Source: Oscillospiraceae bacterium
GTDB taxonomy: Bacteria; Bacillota; Clostridia; Oscillospirales; Oscillospiraceae
Reading direction: 5' to 3'
Length of the DNA stretch: 64,000 nt
NCBI GenBank assembly: GCA_017524845.1
Contig: JAFXUU010000134.1
Coordinates: 1 to 64,000, forward strand
Under the pieces are notes generated by a model. It did no database searches, was not told the DNA's origin, and was given only the letters and a program-made list of their open reading frames with translations. This document shows positions 43,291-50,418 of the stretch, one piece after another. Numbering within the stretch: position 1 is the stretch's first letter; every line of letters starts with the position of its first letter. The position numbers and the translations under genes are program-made.

Positions 43291-44541
43291 ATGACGTCCG
43301 AAAACAAACAAAAGTATGATGCGAAGCTGAAGCGCATCTACGATGCAGTCGCTCTGCGGGAACCGGATATGATCCCGGCCACGCCGTCGGCAGAGCTCTT
43401 CCCCGTTTTTAACGCGGGCTACACCGTGGCGGAGGTGGTCTACGACGCCACGATGGAGAAAATGAAACACGCCCTGGTGAAGTACGTCACCGACTTCGAC
43501 CCGGACGTCCATCCCGGCCTCTGCAACATCCTGGCCGGCGAGGGGCCCGGCCTGGAACTGACGGAACCGAACAACCTCCGCTGGGCGGGCATGCCCGGCA
43601 ATCCCATTGACGAAAACTCCCTGCAGCAGCACATCGAGTTCCCCACCCTGCTGGACGAAGAATTCGAGGAGTTCAAAACGGACCGCACCGGCTGGACCAT
43701 GCGGAAGCAGATGCCCCGGACCTCCAACCTGCTGAAGCCCATGGCCATGCTGGCAGGCGGCTTCGGGTCCGACGCAAGAGGACTGGCCAGGATCTTCTCC
43801 ATGCCGGACTTCCAGCGCATGATCGGGCAGTTCAAAAAGATCAACGACTTTTATACGGAGCACGACAAGCGCGCAGCCGAGGTCGTGAAATACGTGGAAG
43901 AGCTGGGCTACCCCAACATCCGCACCGGGATGGCGGGCGCTCCCTTCGACAGCTATTCCAACGGCATGCGGGGCACCATTCTCAGTCTCAGCGACCTGTA
44001 CGACGATCCCGATTTCGTTCTTGCCCGGGTGGAGGAAAACTATGAGCGCATGGTGCAGATGATCCGCATGGGCAAGGGCAGCGGAAACGAATTCGTTTTT
44101 ATGCCGCTGCACAAGGGCATGGATGGCTTTATGAGCGCCGAACACTACCGCAAATTCTATTGGAAATACCTGCAGGGGGTCATTCTGGAGATCATCGACG
44201 CAGGAAAAACACCCTACGTTTATACGGAGGGCAAGTACAATTCCCGCCTGGATTTCCTCACGGAGGTCCCGCCCGGAAAGGTGGTCTATCACTTTGAGGA
44301 CGTGGATATGGCCGTCGCCAAGAAGAAGCTCGGCGGCATCGCCTGCATCACCGGCGGCTACCAGCCCTGGAAGCTGGGCTGGCAGACCAGGGAACAGGTC
44401 CGCGACGAGATCAAACGCCTGATCGATATCTGCGCACCCGGCGGCGGGTATATGTTCGAAACAAGCTGCGGCCTGGATTATGCCAAGCGGGAAAACGTAG
44501 AAGTGATGTTCGACACCGTCCGCAGCTACGGAAAAGCGTAA
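43291..44541 (+). CDS. Uroporphyrinogen decarboxylase-family protein (methyltransferase-like)
   Basis: A 416-residue protein of the UroD/MtaA fold. These TIM-barrel proteins include HemE and corrinoid-protein methyltransferases such as those for methanol, methylamines and aryl methyl ethers. Patterns seen include R-E-P-D-M-I-P-A-T-P near the start, LHKGMDGFMSAEHYRKFYWKY split by a short turn, and a late CITGGYQP with a C-A-P-G-G-G-Y-M-F-E-T-S-C-G ending. Its length (HemE is about 350) and that Cys-rich ending favour the methyltransferase-type branch. The start follows AGGAGG. It is controlled by an operator-like promoter, and a cobalamin riboswitch is encoded on the opposite strand past its 3' end. 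No corrinoid protein gene is in the window. Confidence 0.8.
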   Translation: MTSENKQKYDAKLKRIYDAVALREPDMIPATPSAELFPVFNAGYTVAEVVYDATMEKMKHALVKYVTDFDPDVHPGLCNILAGEGPGLELTEPNNLRWAGMPGNPIDENSLQQHIEFPTLLDEEFEEFKTDRTGWTMRKQMPRTSNLLKPMAMLAGGFGSDARGLARIFSMPDFQRMIGQFKKINDFYTEHDKRAAEVVKYVEELGYPNIRTGMAGAPFDSYSNGMRGTILSLSDLYDDPDFVLARVEENYERMVQMIRMGKGSGNEFVFMPLHKGMDGFMSAEHYRKFYWKYLQGVILEIIDAGKTPYVYTEGKYNSRLDFLTEVPPGKVVYHFEDVDMAVAKKKLGGIACITGGYQPWKLGWQTREQVRDEIKRLIDICAPGGGYMFETSCGLDYAKRENVEVMFDTVRSYGKA

Positions 44542-44554
44542 AAAGCCTCCCATA

Positions 44555-44603
44555 CAGACGGAGAGACCGGGCAGTGGTCCAGGCTGCCCGGTCCTTCCGT
44601 CTG
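44555..44603 (+). repeat. Structured repeat, copy 1
   Basis: A long hairpin with outer stem CAGACGGA/TCCGTCTG and inner stem GACCGGGCAG/CTGCCCGGTC around the loop TGGTCCAGG. It is followed by GAACAGGAGGTGGAGGA. It begins 13 bases after the UroD-family stop. A second copy at 44658 keeps the loop and stem but changes several paired bases. Confidence 0.8.
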
Positions 44604-44657
44604 AACAGGAGGTGGAGGATTATTTCCACGGGGTGTTCCCCGTCGAAACCGATGCGC

Positions 44658-44705
44658 CAGACCGGACGATCGGGCAGTGGTCCAGGCTGCCCGAGTCCGT
44701 GTCTG
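44658..44705 (+). repeat. Structured repeat, copy 2
   Basis: Same design as copy 1: CAGAC/GTCTG, CGGAC/GTCCG and TCGGGCAG/CTGCCCGA around the same loop TGGTCCAGG, then GAACAAGGAGGTTGGAGGA. Where the stems differ from copy 1, both sides have changed together, so pairing is kept. No coding frame of interest follows either copy. Confidence 0.8.
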
Positions 44706-44763
44706 AACAAGGAGGTTGGAGGAATTATCTCATACGGGTGAGAAGTCGGCACCCGCTGAAATC

Positions 44764-44811
44764 AAATAAAATCGGGTATGTCAGATTGCAATGCAACAGC
44801 TGACACACCCG
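44764..44811 (-). terminator. Expression-platform terminator of the cobalamin riboswitch
   Basis: Minus strand: a 12-bp stem (44800-44811 with 44773-44784, one G-U pair) followed by ATTTTATTTG. It lies about 45 bases downstream of the riboswitch core. On the plus strand the same hairpin could weakly end the UroD-family transcript. Confidence 0.82.
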
Positions 44812-44854
44812 TTATTCGTGTGCTCACTGCCATAGACTCTTCCTAGCTATGGCG

Positions 44855-45060
44855 AAAAACGAGGCAAATCAGTAAGTCTTCTGACTCGTGTTAGGAGCTT
44901 TCGCTCTGCGGATCCTTCCTACCTTCCCATGTTGCCACAGTGGAAGCCTTTCGGCTCACATCCTGCGATGCTTCGGAGGATCCTCGCACTTACAGCGTCG
45001 GATACGCGGGGCCTTGCACCCCATTCCGTCTACGCCCGATCCTGACCCATGGCCTTTGCG
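44855..45060 (-). ncRNA. Cobalamin riboswitch
   Basis: Read on the minus strand, the order of conserved elements is that of the cobalamin (B12) riboswitch: GGAATGGGGTGCAAGGCCCC, then CGACGCTGTAA, GCCGAAAGGCTTCCACTG (B12-box-like), CATGGGAAGG, and the closing GAGTCAGAAGACTTACTGATT. A promoter lies just upstream (45113-45141) and a terminator just downstream (44764-44811), so the unit is complete. It is not followed by a same-strand gene: readthrough would run antisense to the UroD-family gene. Confidence 0.88.
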
Positions 45061-45112
45061 GACCGGCCGACTGACAGCCCATTCAATTCTGCTGCCTTCC
45101 GGCAACAATTGC

Positions 45113-45141
45113 ATGATAGCAGATTACTTCAGGAATTTCAA
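45113..45141 (-). promoter_or_regulatory. Promoter of the riboswitch RNA
   Basis: Minus strand: TTGAAA (45136-45141), 17 bases, TATCAT (45113-45118). Predicted start near 45106, about 50 bases before the first conserved riboswitch element. Confidence 0.78.
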
Positions 45142-45189
45142 GAGCTATTTCCACAAAAATGATTGTTTTCTCAGATTTTATTTCGTCAA

Positions 45190-45225
45190 ATTGAAGAAGC
45201 GGGCAGCCGCAGAGCCGCCCGCTTC
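45190..45225 (-). terminator. Terminator of the alcohol dehydrogenase operon
   Basis: Minus strand: stem GAAGCGGGC (45217-45225 with 45196-45204) with some inner pairing, then TTCAATTT. It lies 10 bases past the stop and separates this operon from the riboswitch promoter. Confidence 0.7.
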
Positions 45226-45235
45226 CCCGAATCGC

Positions 45236-46387
45236 TCACTGATACATGTCGTACATTCTTCCGGCCAGCATCAGCGCCGCTTCCCGGGTCACGGGAACGG
45301 GGCAATAGGTGCTCAGGTGGCTCCCGCTCCCCTCTTCGGCGATCTGGAGCACCTGCTCCCGGGTATAGCCCATGTCCTTCAGGGGCTTGATCTCCAGCTT
45401 GTGCATCAGATCCCAGAGCTTCTCAGCGCAGAGACGGCCGACCTCCTCGGCGCTTTCGCTTCCCGTCAGCGGGATGCGCATGGCCTCCGCCACCATTTTG
45501 ATTTCCTTCGGCACGGCAGGCGCGGCGTATTCCAGCGCTACCGGCAGCGCCAGGGCGCAGTTATAACCGTGGGGCGTATGGAAAGCGATGCTCAGCCCGT
45601 CGGCAAGGGCGTGTCCCACGTGGCACATGGTCTCGGCAAAGGCGATGCCCGCCCAGTTGGCGGCCAGGGACATTTCCGTCCGGGCCTCCACGTTGTCCGG
45701 CTCGGACCAGGCGGTATAAATATTGTCGATGATCTTGCGGATGGCGGCGCAGCCGAAGAGCTGGTTGTGGGGATTCGTCACGTTGCTGGTGACGCATTCC
45801 GCCGCATGGCTCAGGGCATCCATCCCGGTGAAGGCGGTCACGTTCTTCGGCAGCTTGAAGGTCAGCTCCGGGTCCACCACGGCCAGGTTCGTATTGACGA
45901 AGACGCTCCACTTGCCGTTGGTCTCCGTCTGGGTGATGATGGCGACGCGGGTGGCCTCGCTTCCCGTTCCGGCGGTGGTGGGAACGGCCACCACGGGGAC
46001 CTTGGTGTCCACGGTGATGGGCTTGGCCAACACGTATTTGCTGATGGGGCCGGGGTAGGACATCAGGATGCTGATGGCCTTGGCCGCATCCATGCTGCTG
46101 CCGCCGCCGATGCCGATGATCACGTCCACCTTCTCCCGCAGAGCGATCTCCCCCGCCTCGTCCACCACGTTGATGGTGGGATCGGACATGATCTTCCCGA
46201 AGCAAACGCAGCTGATGCCCGCCTTTTCCAGGCTGGCGACCGCCCGGGCCGGAATGCCCGCGGACTCCACGCCGGGATCGTAAACGCAAAAGGCCTTCTT
46301 GCAGCCCAGCTCAGAAACGTATTCTCCCAAATGATCCAGAGCGCCAGCTCCGAAGTAAATGGGGCAGTTTTGCATGTACCGGAACAC
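45236..46387 (-). CDS. Iron-containing (group III) alcohol dehydrogenase
   Basis: A 383-residue Fe-ADH. The NAD-binding signature is GIGGGSSMDAAKAISI. The metal ligands are visible in F-T-G-M-D-A-L-S-H-A-A-E and H-V-G-H-A-L-A...F-H-T-P-H-G. It oxidises alcohols or reduces aldehydes and ketones; substrate unknown. The GTG start at 46387 has AAAGGAG nine bases upstream. It is the second gene after a nitroreductase, 15 bases apart. Confidence 0.92.
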   Translation of the reverse strand: MFRYMQNCPIYFGAGALDHLGEYVSELGCKKAFCVYDPGVESAGIPARAVASLEKAGISCVCFGKIMSDPTINVVDEAGEIALREKVDVIIGIGGGSSMDAAKAISILMSYPGPISKYVLAKPITVDTKVPVVAVPTTAGTGSEATRVAIITQTETNGKWSVFVNTNLAVVDPELTFKLPKNVTAFTGMDALSHAAECVTSNVTNPHNQLFGCAAIRKIIDNIYTAWSEPDNVEARTEMSLAANWAGIAFAETMCHVGHALADGLSIAFHTPHGYNCALALPVALEYAAPAVPKEIKMVAEAMRIPLTGSESAEEVGRLCAEKLWDLMHKLEIKPLKDMGYTREQVLQIAEEGSGSHLSTYCPVPVTREAALMLAGRMYDMYQ

Positions 46388-46402
46388 AGTCTTCTTCTCC
46401 TT

Positions 46403-46924
46403 TCAGCGGATGACCTTCACGTCCAGACGCTGGCCCTCCCCCTTCAGCTTGGGGAAAGCCTTGTCCGCATAGCCCAGCGCGCAGCTTCCCACGCAGGTGT
46501 ATCCCTCCGGGAAGCCGAGCTTTTTCTGCACTTCCGCATTACCGTTGATGCCCATCATGGCCATCCAGAGATACACGCTGTCGATCCCCCGATCCGCGGC
46601 CAGCACCATCATGTTCTGGATGATGCAGCCCGCGTTGGAGAGCTCGATGTTCTCCAGAAAGCCCTTCTTGGCCGCGACGACGACCAGCGTCGGCGCGTTG
46701 TACAGCGGATGAGAGGTGGGATTTCCGTTGGCGGATGCGGCGTCGATCTCCGCCAGCAGCTCCGGCGACTGTACGGCGTAGAGCTTCAGGCTGTCGAAAT
46801 CCGCGCAGCCGATGGCAGCCTGTCCGCCGGCGACCAGGATGTCCTCCAGATCCTGCTCGGAGATCTGCTTCGAGGAGAAGGCCCTGGTGGAGTGGCGCTG
46901 CTTGATCGCGTCAAAAGTGTTCAT
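46403..46924 (-). CDS. Nitroreductase family flavoprotein
   Basis: A 173-residue FMN enzyme with the family opening IKQRHSTRAFSSKQIS, the central N-A-G-C-I-I-Q-N-M-M-V-L-A-A and the closing C-A-L-G-Y. It is somewhat short. Members reduce nitro groups, quinones and enones, or dehalogenate. It heads a two-gene operon with the alcohol dehydrogenase. Confidence 0.92.
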   Translation of the reverse strand: MNTFDAIKQRHSTRAFSSKQISEQDLEDILVAGGQAAIGCADFDSLKLYAVQSPELLAEIDAASANGNPTSHPLYNAPTLVVVAAKKGFLENIELSNAGCIIQNMMVLAADRGIDSVYLWMAMMGINGNAEVQKKLGFPEGYTCVGSCALGYADKAFPKLKGEGQRLDVKVIR

Positions 46925-46958
46925 GAATACCCTCCTTTGATTCGTGATTCATGTCGTT

Positions 46959-46987
46959 ATTCTATCGCAGATTCAGCCGCCTTGCAA
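46959..46987 (-). promoter_or_regulatory. Promoter of the nitroreductase-ADH operon
   Basis: Minus strand: TTGCAA (46982-46987), 17 bases, TAGAAT (46959-46964). The -35 box lies inside the end of deoC. Confidence 0.7.
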
Positions 46988-47659
46988 GAGGTCCTGCGGA
47001 TTTGCGCGGAGCTGCTCTTTCGCCAGCTTTATTAGACGGCTGGTCCCCAGCCGGTCAGCGCCGAGCGAAAGAAAAGTCTCCGCGTCCTCCAGGGTCGAGA
47101 TGCCGCCGGCGGCCTTGATCCGCAGCTGCGGAGGGCAATGCTCCCGCAGAAGGCGCACGTCCCCGAAGGTCGCGCCGCCCGCAGAGAAGCCCGTGCTCGT
47201 CTTGATATAATCCGCCCCGGCATCGGAGACGACGCGGCACATTTCCGTTTTCTCTTCCTCCGTCAGCAGACAGGTCTCGATGATGACCTTCAGGATGCGG
47301 CTCCCGCAGATCCGCCGCACTTCCCCGATCTCATCCCGCACTTCCCTGAACATCCCGGCCTTGATCCAGCCGATGTTGGCCACCATGTCCAGCTCGTCGG
47401 CCCCGTCGCCGATGGCCTCCGCCGCCTCGAAGCATTTGACGGCGGCGGTACTGCTGCCGTTGGGAAAGCCGATCACCGTGCACACCGGCAGACGGCCGTT
47501 CAGGTATTCGGCCGCCCGGGCGACGTAGCAGGGAGAAATGCAGACGGAGGCTGTCCCGAAGGCCAGCCCCTCGTCGCACAACCGACGCACGTCTTCCCAT
47601 ACGGCGGTCTGCTTCAGCAGCGTATGGTCGCAATGAGAAAGGATCTCCCTGATATCCAT
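46973..47659 (-). CDS. deoC: Deoxyribose-phosphate aldolase
   Basis: A 228-residue aldolase that splits 2-deoxyribose-5-phosphate into glyceraldehyde-3-phosphate and acetaldehyde. The Schiff-base lysine is in YIKTSTGFSAGGAT (near residue 150), the second lysine is in LRIKAAGGIST, and the family's V-C-T-V-I-G-F-P-N-G motif is present. It closes a run of six closely packed genes starting at hflX. Confidence 0.95.
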   Translation of the reverse strand: MDIREILSHCDHTLLKQTAVWEDVRRLCDEGLAFGTASVCISPCYVARAAEYLNGRLPVCTVIGFPNGSSTAAVKCFEAAEAIGDGADELDMVANIGWIKAGMFREVRDEIGEVRRICGSRILKVIIETCLLTEEEKTEMCRVVSDAGADYIKTSTGFSAGGATFGDVRLLREHCPPQLRIKAAGGISTLEDAETFLSLGADRLGTSRLIKLAKEQLRANPQDLLQGG

Positions 47660-47673
47660 AGGACGTCCCCCCG

Positions 47674-48831
47674 TTAAGTAAGCGTCAGCCCGGCGAAATA
47701 GGCTTCGATCGCCCGCCGGGAAGCGGTGCAGGAGCCCTGGATCATCTCCGGCCTTCCGCCGCCGCGGCCGCCGATGGCGGCGTTGATTTCCTTTGCCGCC
47801 GCCCGGAGGTCCGCCGTCCGGCTGCCGATGATATACTTCCAGTCCCCGTCTTTGCCGGAAAAGGCGGCGCAGAGCTTCGGCGTTTTCTCCATGCCGGCAT
47901 TCACCAGCTCCCGCAGGGAGAGGGGATCCAGCGCCGGCTCAAAGATGCAGATATTTCCCTCCGAGACCGGGATCGCCGAAGCCTTCAGCTGCAGCAGCTG
48001 CCGCCGGGAGTCTTCCAGCGCGCGCTTTGTTTCCTCCAGCTCGTCCAGAACGCGGCGCACCGCCGCCGGGGTATCCAGCTGCGGGACGCTGAGCAGTCCG
48101 GAGATGGCCTGCGTCGCCCGGTACCGGGCGCGGGCGTCCTCCAGCGCGTCCATCCCGCAGAGGAGATGCAGGCGGATCCCCCCCCGATGGCGCATATGGT
48201 CCAGGATGCGGAGGCTGCCGATCTCCCCGGTTCGGGAGACGTGGGGGGCGCAGCAGGCGCAGAGGTCATAGCCCTCGATCCGCACCAGGCGGACGTTTTC
48301 AGTCAGCTCGAGCTTGCTGCGGTAATCCAGGGCCGCCAGCTCCTCCGCCGAGGGATACCAGCAGCGGATGGGCACGTTTTCCGCGATGGCCCGGTTCACC
48401 GCCGTCTCCAGCTCGTCCAGCTGTTCGCGGTCCAGCTCCCCGTCGAAGTCCACGGTCACGTCGCCGTCCCCCAGGTGGAAGCCCACGTTCCGGTATCCGT
48501 ATTTCCGGTGAACAAGGCCGGAAAGCAGATGCTCACCGCTGTGGTTCTGCATGCGGCGGAATCTTATTTCCCAGTCCAGGAGACCGGTCACCCTTTCCCC
48601 CGCCGGAAGAGGCGACGGCAGCGTGTGCACGATCTCCCCGTTCAGCTCCTGAACGTCCAGCACGCGGACGCCGCCCAGGGTGCCCGTGTCCGCGCTCTGG
48701 CCGCCGCCCTCAGGAAAGAATGCTGTTTGGTCCAGCGTCACGGCCCAGGCGTTCCCGGCAGGCTCGCAGCGGAGGACTTCGGCTTCGAAGCTGCGGAGAC
48801 GGCTGTCCTCGTCGTAGAGCTTAGCCGTCAT
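47674..48831 (-). CDS. Alanyl-tRNA editing protein (AlaX-L-like) with DHHA1 domain
   Basis: A 385-residue free-standing relative of the AlaRS editing domain that deacylates mischarged Ser/Gly-tRNA-Ala. An N-terminal beta domain has FFPEGGGQSADTG, the zinc motif is HSGEHLLSG with a later C-C-A-P-H-V, and a coiled region plus DHHA1-type end (RPEMIQGSCTASRRAI) follow. The start (MTAKLYDE) overlaps the nudix gene by 11 bases. Confidence 0.9.
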   Translation of the reverse strand: MTAKLYDEDSRLRSFEAEVLRCEPAGNAWAVTLDQTAFFPEGGGQSADTGTLGGVRVLDVQELNGEIVHTLPSPLPAGERVTGLLDWEIRFRRMQNHSGEHLLSGLVHRKYGYRNVGFHLGDGDVTVDFDGELDREQLDELETAVNRAIAENVPIRCWYPSAEELAALDYRSKLELTENVRLVRIEGYDLCACCAPHVSRTGEIGSLRILDHMRHRGGIRLHLLCGMDALEDARARYRATQAISGLLSVPQLDTPAAVRRVLDELEETKRALEDSRRQLLQLKASAIPVSEGNICIFEPALDPLSLRELVNAGMEKTPKLCAAFSGKDGDWKYIIGSRTADLRAAAKEINAAIGGRGGGRPEMIQGSCTASRRAIEAYFAGLTLT

Positions 48832-49357
48832 GCGCCGCCCTCCACTTTTCCGCGCAGGCGGCGGTTGCAGCCTCGATCTCCCCACGGTCCCGAAGGTAGC
48901 GGCTTCGGGCGGGATCCGCCAGCCTGTCCATCCATTCGCCGATCTCCCCGATGGGGATGAAGCGGGCGTCGACGACCTCCTCCGGCTGCAGGCTGAGGAG
49001 AGGCTCCCGCTCCGGACAAAGGTACAGATAATCGTCGAGAAAGAAGCCTTCCTTCCGGTCCGAGCTCAGGAGGCGAATCTCCGATGCAACGGCGCGGAGG
49101 CCGGTTTCCTCCCGGAGCTCCCGGAGCGCACCTTCCAGACTGCTCTCCCCGGCCAGGACGCTGCCCGCGGTCCCCTCCCAGCAGAGGGCGAAATGCTTGT
49201 CCGGGTGCCGCTGGGTGAGCAGGAGCCTGCCGTCGGCCGTGAGCGTCCATATGGAGACGACGATGTGCCAGTATCCCGGCGGTACAGGTTCGCCCCGATA
49301 GATGGTTTTTCCGGTGGGGCGCTGGTATTCGTCCCGCAGATCCCAAAGCTCAGGCAT
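48821..49357 (-). CDS. NUDIX hydrolase
   Basis: A 178-residue protein with an Idi/YfcD-like layout. The nudix box is G-E-S-S-L-E-G-A-L-R-E-L-R-E-E-T-G-L, complete with R-E-x-x-E-E. The N terminus (ELWDLRDEYQRPTG) and W-H-I-V-V-S-I-W suit the isopentenyl-diphosphate-isomerase-like branch, but the substrate is not predictable. It overlaps both neighbours by 8 and 11 bases. Confidence 0.92.
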   Translation of the reverse strand: MPELWDLRDEYQRPTGKTIYRGEPVPPGYWHIVVSIWTLTADGRLLLTQRHPDKHFALCWEGTAGSVLAGESSLEGALRELREETGLRAVASEIRLLSSDRKEGFFLDDYLYLCPEREPLLSLQPEEVVDARFIPIGEIGEWMDRLADPARSRYLRDRGEIEAATAACAEKWRAAHDG

Positions 49358-49772
49358 TCTCCACCTCGAAGAACTTGATAAGAACGCCCTTGGTGTCCGG
49401 ATGGCCTTCGCCCCGGAACTTGTTGGTGTGCAGATAGGGCGCCAGGGTCTTGCTGTCGGTGATGAAGGTGGGCACCGTCTTGAAGGGCATGCTCTGCGTC
49501 TCGAACCAGCCGTTGTTCTCGATGAAGATGTGGCACTTCTCACCGGCGCTGTCCTCGCCCTCCAGCAGATAGCGGGCGGACATATGCCGCACGCCGGCCA
49601 GGTTCACCCGCTGGCAGTCCACCCCGCCGGGACGGACGACGCCGTTGAAGATCTCCCCTTCTGCGGTGCCGCCGAAGGGGATCATGACCACCTCGCCGGC
49701 GGGTCCCTTGAGGAAGGAGCAGTCCTTCATGTCCATGGTCACGTGGATTTGCAGAATCAGCTTGTCAGCCAT
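49350..49772 (-). CDS. DUF3237 family protein
   Basis: A 140-residue beta-barrel protein. The pattern P-G-G-V-D-C-Q-R-V-N-L...A-R-Y-L-L-E followed by I-F-I-E-N-N-G-W-F matches DUF3237, often found with aromatic or polyketide catabolism but without a proven reaction. It overlaps yigZ and nudix by eight bases each. Confidence 0.8.
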   Translation of the reverse strand: MADKLILQIHVTMDMKDCSFLKGPAGEVVMIPFGGTAEGEIFNGVVRPGGVDCQRVNLAGVRHMSARYLLEGEDSAGEKCHIFIENNGWFETQSMPFKTVPTFITDSKTLAPYLHTNKFRGEGHPDTKGVLIKFFEVENA

Positions 49773-50418
49773 TGCTTTCTACCTCCTGATCGAGCCTGAC
49801 GGCCCGGAATTTACTGCCTAAAACCAGCGCCTCCACGGCGCCGGAGCTGAGCTCCTGCAGGCGCTCGTTCAGCGCCGCGCTTTTTCCCTTTTCCAGCAGC
49901 GCCTCCAAGGAGACGTCCGCGCCGAAATCCGCCGAGGTCACCGCGGCCCCGGCCAGAGCCAGTTCTCTTTTTACCTTCTCATACATACCGTAGGGACAGG
50001 CGATGAGCAGCTCCTCCCACTCCCGGACCACGGCGATCCCGGCGGCGGCCAGCGCCAGCTGCGCCGCCTGGGTGTAGGCCCGCACGAGCCCGCCCGTCCC
50101 CAGCAGGATGCCGCCGAAATAGCGGGTGACGACGCACAGCACGTTCTGTATCTCCCGGGAGCGGAAGACCGTCAGCGTCGGCATGCCGGAGGTCCCCTGG
50201 GGCTCCCCGTCGTCGGAATAGCGCATGACGCCCCCTTCCCGAAGGATATAGGCGTACACGTTGTGGGTGGCGTCCCAATGACGGGTGCGGATCTCCTTCA
50301 GCCGCTCCAGCGCCTCCTCCTCCGTTTCCACCGGCCAGACGCGCCCGATGAAGCGGGAGCGTTTCTCGGTAAACTCCGCTTCCCCGAAGGCGGCGGGGAT
50401 CAGATAGCCCTCAGCCAT
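49765..50418 (-). CDS. yigZ: YigZ/IMPACT family protein
   Basis: A 217-residue YigZ. The N-terminal IMPACT domain shows FTEKRSRFIGRVWPV, D-A-T-H-N-V-Y-A-Y, SDDGEPQGTSGMP and V-V-T-R-Y-F-G-G-I-L-L-G-T-G-G-L; the C-terminal half is an EF-G-like ferredoxin fold. The role is unknown, perhaps in translation quality control. The start MAEGYL overlaps the hflX stop by eight bases. Confidence 0.93.
   Translation of the reverse strand: MAEGYLIPAAFGEAEFTEKRSRFIGRVWPVETEEEALERLKEIRTRHWDATHNVYAYILREGGVMRYSDDGEPQGTSGMPTLTVFRSREIQNVLCVVTRYFGGILLGTGGLVRAYTQAAQLALAAAGIAVVREWEELLIACPYGMYEKVKRELALAGAAVTSADFGADVSLEALLEKGKSAALNERLQELSSGAVEALVLGSKFRAVRLDQEVESNG

Noticed and set aside
44411..44752. A possible small gene on the minus strand downstream of the cobalamin riboswitch
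   Set aside because: The frame is Arg-rich and antisense to the end of the UroD-family gene and to the structured repeats, with no ribosome-binding site, so I do not think it is the riboswitch target.
44612..44803. A 63-codon plus-strand frame after the first structured repeat
   Set aside because: It runs through the second hairpin and the terminator region and shows no motif; the purine-rich stretch before it is part of the repeat.
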